Below are positions 1-14,500 of a DNA stretch of 64,000 nt, in pieces. Location: assembly GCA_030142905.1 (NCBI GenBank), contig JASJOG010000003.1:4681501-4745500 (forward strand). The letters run 5' to 3'. Source of the DNA: Heliopora coerulea. Taxonomy: Eukaryota; Cnidaria; Anthozoa; Scleralcyonacea; Helioporidae. The position numbers were made by a program, and so were the translations under genes. The notes beneath the pieces were generated by a model that ran no database searches, was not told the DNA's origin, and saw only the letters and a list, made by a program, of their open reading frames with translations. The stretch's first letter is position 1; every line of letters begins with the position of its first letter.

Positions 1-2090
1 ACGAATTCTTAACAACAATATTAGTGCCCAGCGCAACAGACGAATAAAAGCCATAATTGAAAGTATATTTATTTTAAAGTTTCGTTGCTTAAACCTGCTA
101 CATCTTCAGAGACAACAAGATAAGATAAGATAATAAGATAAAAACGTTATTTAAGTGTCAATGTGTTCAGCTACCATAGCTAATTGGAGACGCTATTTTG
201 ATATTACAATATAAAATTACAGTGTATTAAAATTTTGGTATTGACTATCATACTATACAATATATATTACAATAAAATGGAAATAATAATATTACGCAAT
301 AAATTTTTTTTTATCTACCAGAGCATTAAAATGTATAAAATATGATTTTATTTAGAGTATAATCCGCAGTTCCTGCATCCATCTCTTATAATATTCACTA
401 GATCTTTAGTTTTTCTTTATTTTACTTTTGAATGATTTCAAGTTTGAAAGTTCTTTATCTCCTAAATTTAGCTTGACCACAAATAAGGACCAAACTATCT
501 GAGTGAGTGTTTCTCACATCTTGCTCTTTTAAATCTTGCTAATTCAAAATCTGCAATGAGCATTTCATAGTAATGCTGTTTTATATGACGAGTTCTATTA
601 TATGTGGTGGAGATAGTTTTTTACCTTATACATGAGCACTGCGATGTCCTGGAGCCCTCTGTTTTGTAATTTGGGAAGTTTAGCTCAACAAAGTAGCGAC
701 TAAGCTCATTAAATGTAAGAAAGTTAGTGCTAAAGACTGCTCTTAGAGCTCTTTAATTTCTTGTATTCTTGTTACTCTGAACGTGTTGCAGGTTTGAACA
801 ACAAAACGTTAAAATAAATATTATACTTTCTATTATGGCTTTTATTCTTGTGTTCAGTACTGGTATTTTTGTTAAGAAACTGTGAACCTATTCCCGTAAA
901 AAAACATGTTAATTTGAGATACGAATCATAGATTAAAAGGCAAGGAAGTGGTGGGACTACCAGTAGTTTGTAATACGTAGTGTCAAAGGGACAAATACTC
1001 CAATCCTAATGAACTAGACAAAGACACCTGAAAAAAAACCCAAAACTGGACGGCAATTGATGGGTTTGAACACACAAGTTTTTACTGAAGACCAAGAGTA
1101 TTATCCTGGTTTTTCTTATTAAAATATCTATTCAGAATAAAATGTTTCGAAAAGTAACGAGTTGCTGCGTAAGTACTCCTCACACGCAAAGAAGAGAGTA
1201 AAACCAAAAATCGGGCGAATTAGACCATCTTTGACGATGGCTTTGTTCTTGAAATGCAAAAATCTAACTCGGGGCGAAGCTATTTAGTTTGCATAGTCAG
1301 GGTTGTAATTAAGGTATAAACTTGGGTGGGTGAAAAGAACTTTGCCATTGTTTATACACACAGACAATATGAGCAAGAAGAACGTGGTTACTTAAAATCC
1401 TGATGGCTACTACTATTATTGCCTCTGTAACCAGTATCAACCCGAGGTTGTTCTCAAAACTCGGTTCCAGGCTTTAGCATTGGGATTCTTTATTCGCATT
1501 ATCAGTGCTTGGCTGGCCCTTGGGCAGTGGAAAGGCTGCACTGAATCTGCATCACAACCGGGCCGTAAGTGTTGTAATTGGTGTTTTGTTATTTGTTTTC
1601 TCTTCCAGGTAAGGCTTGAAATAGTTTGTCCCCACAAATTACTATGCGCTTTTGCTTGGAGAAATCGCCCGACAATTGTCGGACAATTAGCCATATTAAA
1701 AGATAAAGGTGTTTGACATAGCCACACCCGTCCACTGGCTAAGGACCTGTGTGTAATGAAAATAGGCTATTACTTGACGAATGTTTCCTACACGCTTACT
1801 TAAAATTCGAAGAAATGGAAAGTTTTTCTGAGTAGAATAACTTGAGAGCTTTCGCACAAAGAATTACTATGTACTGTTTAATAAACGAGCAGGAGTGCTT
1901 TATCGGATATAAAACAGGAGGCGATAGCCGAGTGTTTTATATCTGATAAAGCACGTACTGCGAGTTTTTTGAACAGCTTAAAAAACAAACCTCTTAATAC
2001 GCTAATTTGCGAAGAAAGTTTGAAAATTAGCGTTTTCTAAGCCGAGAAAATTGAAGTAGAAAAGTAAGCGTGTTTTTATCACATATAAAG
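1..2090. other. AT-rich flank/intron; no gene recognised except one hairpin repeat
   Basis: No coding exon could be supported here on either strand. It lies upstream of the first recognised exon of the DEG/ENaC gene, so the exon with the cytoplasmic N-terminus and first membrane segment may sit in an unread part of it or left of the window. The only structure I can support is the hairpin repeat listed separately near 1.9 kb. Confidence 0.5.
1891..1958. repeat. Short inverted repeat (MITE-like hairpin)
   Basis: Arms read GTGCTTTATCGGATATAAAA on the left and its near-exact complement about 20 bases later, around a small GC-richer centre. The left arm motif AGGAGTGCTTTATCGG recurs at 5313-5328 beside another perfect hairpin, which suggests a dispersed family of small foldback elements. 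The family was not identified. Confidence 0.6.
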
Positions 2091-3536
2091 ACACGACATG
2101 GTTATGATTTTCTTTCGTATTTTCCTCATGAATTCTTAATGAGTTTTTTAAGTTCTTTTCAAGACTTGCGTGAACGAAATGAAGACTGCAATGAAGAAAA
2201 CGATGAATTAAATGACTTTGATGATCAAGTAAATTTCATTCTCGCAAATACCAATGAAAAAACTCTTCGAGCGAATGGGCATAAGTTGCGAGATTTCGTT
2301 GCTGCTTGTCGATATGGTGGAATACGTTGTAGGTACGAGTCAGCAAATTTTTTAAAGTAAGAGCATTAAACATGCAAGAAATGGGAGCATGCATGGATAG
2401 CAGTTCTTAGCTTTATTTACAACAATAACGAATGACGAAAGGATGTTCAACCATTAGTAGCCAAGATCTTGTCAATGGGGGACAAATTATCAATGTTTTA
2501 GATCAGGGTAGTGCATTAGCGAAATTCCTGAATTTACCCTCCCTCCTAACTCTTAAAAAAATTAGGTGCTATTTAACATATGAATCAGGGATTTGATTAG
2601 TGAATGTAGTCTAATTGAATATGTGAAATGAAAATTTTTATAAGTAAATGTTTGATTTTATATGTGAAGTACATATTGATTATATGTGAGATTTTGTGAG
2701 ATTTGTAAGTACATATGTGAAATTTTGAAATGTTCCATTGCCATATGCTTTCCACATGTGAGATGACATGAACTTTTTGCAAAGGAAATGTTTTTCTCTT
2801 TGGATTTGGCTGTTTTGGAAAATGGCCTTTGGACGACTGAGATTCCACCCCCCTAGTTGACCCCTCTTTTGCTCCGCCACTAATTTAAACTTATTGAACT
2901 CTTATACGGTTTTACGAATATAAACTAGCTATTTCTTACACAAAGTGAAATGCTGCGAGGTGGGCATATCCAAGTTAAGAGACAACGCTCTTCGTCTGGG
3001 ATGAGTTCGTTTTCAAGAGTCTTTAGGTACACGAGGTCTCCATGTGTGAGGATCTGGTCAACTGTGTGGGCCGTCTACCGACGAACTGCTACTGATTGAG
3101 AAAACAAGGCCGAAAAACTCATAAAAGAACACTGTCTTCCTCTTGAAATATCACTAAATCGTTCGTGACCTTGACGAATATTACCATTTACGAATAAAGT
3201 TGAGTTGGACATTAAAAGACACCTAACAATGACAAACTACAGAGCTTCTGCATGCAATGAGGGACGTACTGCCTGCTGCTGACCATACACTTACAGGAGC
3301 TCAAATTAAAATTATTCCGATATATCGAAATCCTCAAATGCAAAATTTTGCTGGTATTCAAGCACACAAGTTGTCCAACCCCTTCAGCAAGATGAGTATT
3401 GCCGCTGGCCTAATGGTTCGCAGCAAATACAGGCAAATGTTAAGGTCAGGGTCAGGCTTTTTAAAATCTGGGCTAATGCAGAATATTTGCAAGAATATGT
3501 ATTTATATTCATCCATCCATCTGTCCATCTAGGTAC

Positions 3537-3567
<31 letters not shown>

Positions 3568-5213
3568 AATTTTTCCTGGCAAAAATTATATGGGTTAAGG
3601 CAAGTTAATTTAGTCTGATTGTCCTGGTAGTGTCACATTGAATATTCCTTCATGACTGTATCCTCTATGATGCATAATGACATTAAATAATTAAGTATTA
3701 TTTTGTTTTAAAATCCTTTCAGGAAGAAAATGTATTGGACGCAGTTCTGGGATCCAAAATATGGGAATTGTTTCATATTTAACAGTCAATTGACAGGACA
3801 TAATTCCTCGGTCCCATTATTCACTGCTACTAAACCAGGAAGTGCTAACGGTATATCTGAAGACTTAAATTCTTTTTGAATATTAATTTCATTAACTTGA
3901 TATTATTTAACTCATTTGTGTGCTTACAACTGTTTATCAATTTTAGGTTTGCATTTGGAGTTGAATATTGAACTAGAAGAATACATCCCTGAAATAACGC
4001 GTGAAGCTGGGGTAAAAGTGACCGTTACACAACCCGATGAAATGCCATTTCCGTTATATCAAAGTCTTAGTCTTGCCCCTGGTTTTCAAACCGACATTGC
4101 TTTAAAAAGGGTAAATACAGTAATCTGTCGACAAGATTAAAAATCTTAATGCTCTTGTTAAGCCTTAATTTCTTTCCCTTTGAAATGCATGTTAAAATGC
4201 CGCTCTTTTGAAACATTGTTATTTAAATGCATCGATTCATTACCGTTCTCCTGCAGCTTGTGCTATGGTAACATTTAATTTCTATTATTTTATGTTCGAT
4301 CTTTATGAAAGGGCTACTAATCAAATGAAAGAACCCAGAGTTTGAATAAAAACGTTTAATGTTTTCGTTGCAACCTTTTTCCTTTGGGAATAACTTAAAT
4401 TGCAATACATTACAGCAAAAGCTGGACGATATTTTTATTGTTTGTAACCTGTATGGGTTACCTTGAAGACGATTGAAAAGCACAAAACTTGTGGTTTTGC
4501 ATCAATGTCCTTAATATGTTTTGCATGATCCGCAAAGTTTATGTATCTTAAAATACTCGTACATGCGAATAATATTATCTTCAAAATTATATAAAAACAA
4601 AACAATAACTTATTGATAAATTATTACGTTTTCTAATGCTAAATTGTGATGTTCTTCCATGTTTTCTAGTTTGCACCAGGGATTTTCTCCTGCCCATTTT
4701 TTATAACATATATGTTAGTATTGTTTTTAAGTGATAAGTAGCCCAGGCGTAGAACCAAGGTGGAAGAATTCTTTGTTCTATAAATTACAGTAATTTTTTT
4801 TTTCTATAAGATTTTTTCATGGCTTTAAGGATTTCTGATAGGCAATGCACACCTGGACATTTTCAAGGCTCTAAAGTAGAAAAGTTGTTATGGGTGGTCG
4901 TTTCATAACACTCCTTTCAGGGGGGTGAGACATAAGAGTACTTTCAAAATGATATTTTAAAAGCAAAGTCATCATTATTCAACCACCTAAATTGCAAATA
5001 GCGAAACAAAAATATCACCATTATAATTATTGGACACTGAAAGAAAATGATTCTCTGTTCGGGATTTAAATAGATTTTAAGTACTACAATAAACTCCCTC
5101 CAAGACGGAGACCTTCTAGACCTCTCTTACTGTCCATCTTAGAGGTAGATGTCGCAATCGGACTCCGGACTTGTCTTTCTGCCTTGTATATAGGCCAGCT
5201 AAACTGCATTTAT

Positions 5214-5249
<36 letters not shown>

Positions 5250-5509
5250 CTACAGACGGAACCGTTTCGGCCTACTGTAAATAATATAATATATACGTAA
5301 TATTTAAAAACCAGGAGTGCTTTATCGGGATTTAAAGCTCTTCAGGTGCTAACTAAATTATTGATTTAGTTAGCACCTGAAGAGCTTTAATAAAAGAGAA
5401 AACTTTTGTGCGAAATGAGTGGTTAACTTATTTATAGTCACCGTCGTTACCACAATATACACTTTTTTCTATAATTCTACTTGTGTTAGACAATCAAAAC
5501 CTTTTCTCT

Positions 5510-5597
<88 letters not shown>

Positions 5598-8500
5598 CAT
5601 ATATACACATATACATACACATATACACATATACATACACATATACATGTATATGTATAGAAATGTAATGAAATTGATGCAGCGACATCCTACATTACTG
5701 GTAGAATTTAACATTGTACGAAGTTAATGCTTTGACAAAAATTGTGAAATTCCCCAAACTGAAGGCACGGTCTATTTATGTCATGAGCCCAATGGATCTG
5801 ATTCTTTTTCTGCTGCCTTCGTTTTAAAGACAATAAAAGAAGCAACTTTTTTCTGATTCCAACTCAAATTTGGGGGACAGTTTTAAAAAGTGATGGCCAT
5901 TTCACGAATTCGTAGCCAAGGCCAGAGCGATAGGAATCTGACGATCCGTTTTCCTGCCATTACACGGACGACACATCAAAGCGATTTTATCGTTTCGATG
6001 TGACCGCGTGTAAAATATCGCCGTTTCCGGTATCATTTTTCCAACGTAATATATGTCGGGCAGTTAAACAAACCATAAAGTGGCAAAAACCGTAGTGGAA
6101 TGGTTAAAATTATGGGTTTTTCAGCTCGGTAGAGTCACCCTTTAGGCGAGGTACACGATCTTTATTAGAATCACCAAAACAATATACAGAAACCATGGTT
6201 TACGAATGTTCAGTAAATGTTCAGCTGTAGCAAGATGTTCTTCTGACTCTAGGCTCTCTTCTTGGTGTCTATTTCAATTTCGTTTTCTCTGCTCGTCTTT
6301 TCTGCTCTCTCTTGTCTGCTCTCTCTTCTGATCTCTCTTTGCTCTCTCTTTGCTCTCTGCTCTGTTCGCTGGGAAAGGAACGTCTCTTTTTATACTTTTG
6401 TTGGGCAATTTTAGTTGACAGTGATTGACATTACAGGTTAGTCACTCAGATGCATTCTGACCACGTATTTCGCTCTGCCAGGTGAAAGCGTTGTTTGGAA
6501 TGTGACATAGTAAGCAAGAACGTTTGAAAAAGGTTTTTCGATACTAAATAAATATAGTTCTTGGTAAAATTGAGGTAGTAAAATCAGAATGTAACGGTCC
6601 TTATCATAGTTATGTTATTTCGCAGTTTCATATCTTATTTCGAGCTCGAATCTAGTCTGAATAGTAATTACATCAGACCTGGAATTCAGTAAAGTACCTA
6701 ATTAATATAGGCTGGACTAATACAAACCAGAGCAACGATTTAACAACACCAACTTGTACCTTGACCTTAAATTCGATAACATAAACAAAAACCTTTTAAG
6801 CTATATCGGTAATATTGTTCATGATATTTTCCAAGAGGAGCAATTATGGTGCTACGTTCATGACACGATCGTCTAGCTATAGCTTAGGAACTGTTTTCAC
6901 TATAGACTACGTTGACGTTTGATAATTTCCAATTCAGTTCATGACAATACAAATTACAGATTACCGAAGTTGATAAAATGTGTTTCATAACAGAATACAG
7001 GCTGTTTCCCGTTATTATGAAATATTCTAGTTTTATTATCAGAATCCTATTGATTAGCGGTTTCGTGTCCGCTCTAGAAAGTATTTATTACCTTTTTCCA
7101 CCTCACAAGTGTCTGATAACAATAGTTTTTTGCGGAACGTGGTCATACCCTGGGTTAAGTTGACATAGAATCTAAATAACTCTACCTTAGCATCATCCAC
7201 GAATTACTGTAATCGTATAAATCATGATATAGAAGAATTATCTTGTTTGCTCTTTGTCAATTAGGTCCAGATTGAGCGAGCTGACAGGTTTAACAACGGC
7301 AGTTGCAGATTAAATAAAATGCTGGGAGCAGATAATCATTACAGACTAAAGTACAATTCCTCATACAATATTCAGGTAATAAACCAAAAACAGACAAGCT
7401 TTTGTTTTTCACGTTAATGCAAAGGTTGAATTCATTTTCTTTTGTTCACTGTTCTTTCTTTGTTTTTGCTTTATTTTCCCATTTGTTATTTTGTTCTTGA
7501 TGTCCTGCATACAGGACACTGGCCCTTAAAGGTTAAAGCGAGATAGAGCACATGTTCTGATTAGCTGATGTATAAGCGTGCGTTGCAAGGTAATACCAAA
7601 CTGACATGTAGTTGATACGTTGACTTTCGTTGTTGAACCAGGATTTACCAAAAAAGAAAAGTTTAGATTGGATTAGTGCTAGTGTCCTTTGCTATTCATG
7701 AGAGGCCATCAGATGAGTTGCAAACGTGAACGATAAGTGGAGGATATAAAATCTGTTGGGGAGCTTGGGGAATTCTCATAGGAAATGTTTGAAATTTCAG
7801 ACTCTTCAGTATAGAAAGAACATAAACTTTAAGAACACCGTGTTTATATGATTATGAATAGAGTCTTGCTAATGATTAGAATGAAAGCAACACCTTTTGT
7901 TGTTTCTTCTACAGAGATTTGCCTCGCAATCGGTTAATCAACGTACATAGTTTCGAGCTACTTAATCTTGCACAAAAACCGTGTTGTGGATCAGCTTCCT
8001 GTAGTCTGGGATGGCAAAATTGTGTGATGAAGAAGGCTGTCACTTCCTACCTCTTTTACAAATATGCGATTTATTCTTCACTTTTAGAGGTAGCTTATAT
8101 AGAACATAAATATCGAACACAAAATTGCGTTGACTAGTTTTTGGAATAAGCGAAAAATATTGTCTAAAAGGTTTTTGGTATTACAACATGTTATTATGCT
8201 TGGGAAACCAGGCGCTGAGTACGACTGGGTTGCCTTGTATATGGTCCACTTACACTATGCATAAACATACAAAAAAGGAGACCGATAACACTAACTATGA
8301 ATCATCACCGCAATTTCTTCATAGTAAAGGATTTCTGTTTTCAGTTTCCAGTAGTTTTTCCTGTAGAACAAATTATTAGATTTTGAAAAGCATACTTGTG
8401 AACTTACTGGTAACATGAACAGACATTGAGTTACCACATTATTTTATGATGAATGAAAGAGAAGACACTCGTTGGTCAACCTTTATTTCAAAGTGTACAT

Positions 8501-11500
8501 TTACTCCTGATGTAGAATCATGAATTTAGATGAGAAAACTGTCCTTTAACTTTTTCTTTAAGCACAGTTAAAAAACAGAGTAAGTGTTAATGCACAGTTT
8601 GAAAGACGAAGAAAATATCTCCCTTAATTCTTTATGTAGCTGTAACAACAAGTATAATTTGCATCAAATGTAGAGAAAATTATGAGGATGTGAAGCAAGA
8701 TCAAACCAGCCAGAGAAACAAAAATTTGGTCAATTTCGTTAAAAAAAAACACCCAGAAAAACAGAAAAACAAAAGCACGGCATGAAACATGAAGAACATA
8801 CACTCTATTTGACAAGACTGTTGACTTACATACGACATGCCATGCAGTTAGGCTCAACTTCAGTCACAAAATTTAATAAATGCCTCAAATACGACGTTTT
8901 TGGCAAAAGGATTGGAAATATTAAAACATTCTTTTAACCAAATCAAGTTCTTCAACAAGCCTACAAATAATGTACTGAACGCAGAAATGTTTTCAACTCA
9001 ATATTTAATGTTAATTCTGTGACTCATATGGCCTCTGTTCAGTTGAATGTAATCATCTTTAAGTGGCCATAATAAAGTATGAACGATGATCATGGAAGTC
9101 AATGGGTTGAGCTGCCTCTTCAATATTACATGCACAAACTCAATGGTGGAATCAAGGGGGCTCCCGCCCCATTTATCTATCATTAATTGAGATTAACTAA
9201 ACCCTATCAAAAATTTCTCAATTGCAGTACTAGAAGTACAATTTCATAGCTTTACATTTTGCAATTTTGAGAGAGAAAATCTCTTTAGACTTGCTAGTTA
9301 CAGCAACGTAATGGTCGCCAGCGTTTCTAGTGATGCACTTCCCTTCCATAAGCAGCTTCGTGGTTGATTTACCGCCTATTCACTTCGTAAATCTTGGTTT
9401 ACTAACTAACAACAATTCATTTTGAGAGTGAAATAATTCTCGTGCTTACAACAGCAGCAAAAATGAAAAGATGTAAGTCCTGCAAACTTATAATTTCGAC
9501 AATGTAGTCGACAACATGACACACATATTTACATATTTAATATCCCATTGTGCAATATTTCGGAATCAAAGTTTAAATCAGCTCGTTTAATGCCCTTTAT
9601 TGTAAATGGAGAGTACCAAATTGTATAGTTACATTTGAAACAGTTTCAACAAAAACTTCCTCCTGTTATAGACTCATATCTTGAGTTTTCAAGATGACAT
9701 TATTCTGCGGAATGTTTTATTTTAGATTCTATTGTTAGCGTTGATCTGTGTTCTAAAAAGAAAGAGAATAGAAATAGAATAACAAATAGGCCTCGGGAAT
9801 TTTCCTGTACATGACCGAGAACCGCTGCCTAGAATGGAACTGTATGTTTATGTTTTAAAGGCCTGTCTGCACTTCTGTTATTCCCGGAGTCAGATTACAG
9901 CGTGTGGGTGCGCTGAATATTCCTATCTAACATCTGGTCCAAATTCCACAATATGCGATGAATCCGACAAGGAAACCGGTAAATATTAAAATGGTCTTCT
10001 TAGCCAATGAATATAGAGTAGAAATAAAATACTGTAAGTGCTATAAATGATATGTTTTTACAACTTATTTGTTCTGCAGGAAAATTTGGTGGTTCATTTT
10101 TCATACTTGTACCTCTTCAATGACAATCATTTTGAACTGTACCTGATGAACGATAACGCAGCTCAAAAGATCAAAAAAATTTGGTGGTCCTTATATACTC
10201 TCCTCTCTCATTTTAATGTAACTTATTTCTCTCCTGAGTTCAGTTTTTATGAGTCAAGAAAAGAGTCAAATAAAACTTCTCAATAACAACACACTACATT
10301 TGTCATTATTTCTTAAGAGAACTGTTTGAAAGAATGGAGTGTTAATTCTGGTTCATGCGATCAAGTTTGTCGAGATCCCTGCGGGTGAGCAATTTTATCT
10401 AGCAATTTGGTCTTATATCATATGGTTCAATCTTATAATTCTTTCTTTTTGCTTTTAATAGTTGTATTGACTTATGATCAATTCTTTTCAGAAAAAAGAC
10501 CGAGAAATTATGGGTTATTCCGTAATTTATCATATGGAAACAAACGACAACGCTAGGTCAGTCTATAGAGAGGTGGACTTGCTGGACTGAATTTTTTCTT
10601 GAAAGGGATGATTCAAAGGTGCGCGATATTGGGATATTTTTTATCTCAAGGCAGTGCATGCTTACCGTTACCGTTTTAAATGGTGGATGGGTGTCGCAGC
10701 TCTTACAATGGCAGCTGTCTCATCTCTTTTACCGACTGGCCTAGCATGTTTTACCGACAAAGTAATAATTGTCTACCAAATTTACAGCTTCTGTTTTATT
10801 TTCCCTACAGTTCCCTACGATATTTTTTTTCATTATAACTTCAACAGGAACTAAAGCGTTCCACATTCAACAAACAATTAATTACGAAAATATTTTGCTT
10901 TCGGGATCGACCTCTTCAAAAATCAGAAGCTTTTAGGCGCTGGTATCCTGCTGAGGTCTAAAGTTAACCATTTGGTTATATCTCGGAGCAATTTCAGTCC
11001 TTCTTGCCTTAGCAAACTTGGGTATATAATTATATTTTGTTTAATACGAGTTTACACAAATTACGAAGCTAAAGAGTTAACGTAAACATCATAAAATCAC
11101 AAATGTTAGAAGGGCAAAGTCCACGTACTGATTGATCTATGTGGGTTCATGCACTCAAAGAAGAAATGAATTTTACTTTCATTGACTACGGATTGATTTC
11201 AAATCTAAGTAGTTCTCGTAAACGTCCTCACAATAATTGAATGCTTTATAATTTTGCGTTACAGTAATTTATGTTGACTTACTTTTGTATAGTATAACAG
11301 GAGTTGCTCGGTCCTAATCTCTCGCTCAGACGCGTAAGACAAGTGATTACCATGCAACTATCAAGTATGAACCGCTCAAAGGTTTTATTTTCGCATTTCT
11401 AAATTTTCCTTTTCAGAGAAATAATTTACGAGCCGAGTGTATCGTTCACAGAATGGCCATCTGCAGTATCAGTGGTAAGCAATACTTTCAAGTTTACATA

Positions 11501-14500
11501 TTTAGGCGATGATGATCGTCATGTCAATTCAAATTTTACCTTCTATTTTACCCATTTGCAGACTTCTTTTGTCGAACAAGAGAGTGGGTGCGTACACACC
11601 AAATTAAGATTAGGGAGGTTAACATTCAGTAAGAGTTTGCTAACTAGATTCATTAATTCGAGCTTCCTGATGACTGAAGTGGCTTGTATAGACACTGCAC
11701 TCATTCTTTTCTATTGCAACATTTATAACCTGATCGCACCAATAAAAATAGAAAAATATGAACTTCAAGCTACCATTTCTAATTTCTACAATTTTCAAAA
11801 TGAAAACTTCAATCTTCTGACGAACGGTGAGACGCTTTAACCATTGAGCTATTGAGACTCAGATGACGAGCTAAGGTGCAAGTTCGACATATGTGCGGCA
11901 GCAGTAACGATTTGTTAATAATTGTGTTTAATACGAATGATATTTAGAATTTGGGAGTTAGGAGATATTCCTGGATGTTCGTTAGACGTTGATCAAGCTT
12001 GATTTAACCTCAGGAAAACGATTTCTGAGCACCAGATGGAGATCAAACTCGCATCCTTCTGATGAGCGGTGAGACGCTCTAACCATTGAGCTACCAAGAC
12101 TCAGATGGTGAGCTAAGGTGCACGTTCGACATACTTGCCGCCAATGCGGTGGTCATGATTCGGTGGTGATAAAGTTCAAGAATGTGATGAATGTTATACA
12201 CGGCGTACCTGTGAGAACTTGGTGAAATTTATAGGATGATATGCCGACGCTCGTCAAGCTCTGGCAAAAGATTTCTGAGTCCTGGACAAGGACTGGCTGC
12301 CATATCGGCAGTAAATAATCGAACTTTCAGCTATACTCGCATTATGAGTCTCAGTAGCTAAATCACTAGAGTGGGTCACTGGTCTGCAGATGTGTTGCGG
12401 CTCGATGCCAGTGTGGTGCACAGAAATCGTTTTTCTGGGGATAAGAGCTTAACAAACGTCCACATATCATCGGTAATTTGCTTCTATAAGAGAAAAGTGA
12501 TTCCTGTATTTATTGAAAATCGAAAAGGAGCTTTGTTTCAGCTTATTCTACTGGTTGTTTTGTAATGGTAATAAAAATAGTTTTTTGTGTTCTTACCAAG
12601 TTTGTGAGTTAGTTATGAAAATTTATCAAAACTCAACTGTCATTGGAAATAGTTGCCTTTCGGATCCCTCTTCACACCACAGCCGGTCTCCCATACTTTC
12701 ACAGAGGTTTTTGTGACACACTAGAGCAGGGGTATAATGTTTCTTATTTCCTAATATACTTTTGATGCTGTAGAGTGCCAGAAAATTTACAATCACCAAC
12801 GTTAACCTGGAACTAATTAACCCGGAAATACATTAATTTTATTGAATTAACACTCAATTACTCTTTTCTCACGTTCACTTGGAATTTTTGCATAGAAAGT
12901 AACATTCATTAACATACAGATACGCAACCATTTACGTGAAAGGGCATTCTATACTTCCAATGGACCACCATTAACACCATCATACGATGCACCAAGAAAA
13001 ATAAAATTTCAATTACGAAATACATTTACCCAGTCTGCTGCAGGGTCGATTGAACGTGATATGGAGTCCTAACATGTATATTTCAAACAGTCAACAATCT
13101 TTTAGTTGACGGCACCTCGTTAAAACACATCAAATTTCATAACTTTGAACAAAAGGTATTTTGCAATCAAAACTTCGTGATCTAAGCTTTCAGTATACAT
13201 CATTTGCTGTTTATTACCAGAAAATATATAATCATAAACGCTAACCTTAAAGTCCTTAACGCAAAAACACATTCATTTTTTTTAATTGAGTCTCATTTAT
13301 GTTATCAAAACATTCATTAAAATTTTTGTATAGAAAGAATTGTAACAGTCATTAGCATAGATACGTAACCCATTGCATCAAAGGGAATTCAACAGCTCCA
13401 ACGGACGACCATTAACACATTCTACAATATATAAGGGACAATAAAATTAAAATTACGCAAGACATTTGCCTAGTGTATCGTAGGGTCGATTTAAGGTTAT
13501 ATGGAATCCTAACGTATTTAATTCAGACTGCTAAGGAACTTTAGTTCACAGCACTCTGTGAAGTCACATCAACTTTCACGTCTTAGACAAAAAATATTTC
13601 GTGATCAAAGCTCATGGTATTGATATCTTTGATCCCACGATAATTTTTAAAAAAAAAAAAAAAGCTTCACTTTCAAAGCTTTTGAAGAAAACGCATTCTT
13701 TTTAATGTGAAAAGCATTTTGTTGAAAGCTGAAAGCGAAATACTTTTTGTGTATAATAGGAAAGTCGATGTTTGTTAGCTTTCAATAAGCTGTGAATTAA
13801 AGTTCCTTAGAAAGTTCGAAACTTACATGTAAGGATTCCATATACAGTAACCTTAAACTGACCCTGCAAAAGACTAGACAAACATCTTGCTGAAGTGAAA
13901 TTTTATTGTCCCTAATGAATAGTTGAATGGTGTTAATAGTCGTGTGTTTGCATATCTATGCTAACAAATGTTGTTTTCTGTACAAAAATTTTAAATGAAC
14001 GTTACAATACCGTAAATGAGAGTCAATTCAATAAAATGAATGTACTTTTGCGTTAATGAATTCCAGGTTGACGTTATATTTTCAGGTAAAGAACAGCAAA
14101 AGGTGTACAACATTTGCAAACATCGCAATGGGAAAGTTCAGAGCTGACAAAATTTAAATTTTGCTTTGGCTAAAAGGCCCTCGTAATTCTAGTATTTTGC
14201 TGTGTTTAGAAAAAGGGAGTTTTATACCCGATGTTTTAACGACTAAACGTTTCTGCATTTTTTGCCGTGTTATGATTGGATGTAGGGCAGTGTCCTGGAA
14301 TCGCTTGGTAGAGACTTCATAGACTATAATGAAAGCATCGCCGATGTAAGGTTAGTAGTTTAACTAGAAATACGTACACGCAACAATCCCTCGCCCACCC
14401 TTCCAATGTATCTCTCGAGAATCCGAGTAAGATTCATAATTTTTCATAATTGTCAAAAAGACAAATCGTCCTTATTATAACTGGAAGAGGGAATGCAATA

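Noticed and set aside
1480..1716. First exon of the channel (hydrophobic CFVICFLF stretch)
   Set aside because: No family motif around the first membrane segment and no phase match to the 2091 exon.
5419..5727. ORFs of 61-102 codons on both strands
   Set aside because: They are translations of (CT)n and (AT)n microsatellite (runs of Leu-Ser, Tyr-Ile, Arg-Glu).
10491..10552. Possible extra channel exon after a TTTTCAG acceptor
   Set aside because: The 10318-10384 exon joins the 11417 exon directly in phase and gives the expected family order, and the donor here (GTCAGT) is weak.
11472..11840. 122-codon + strand ORF
   Set aside because: It begins at an exon end and runs through intron and SINE sequence; no domain.
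12062..12105. tRNA gene
   Set aside because: A and B boxes are visible but the acceptor and anticodon stems do not form; better explained as a SINE head.
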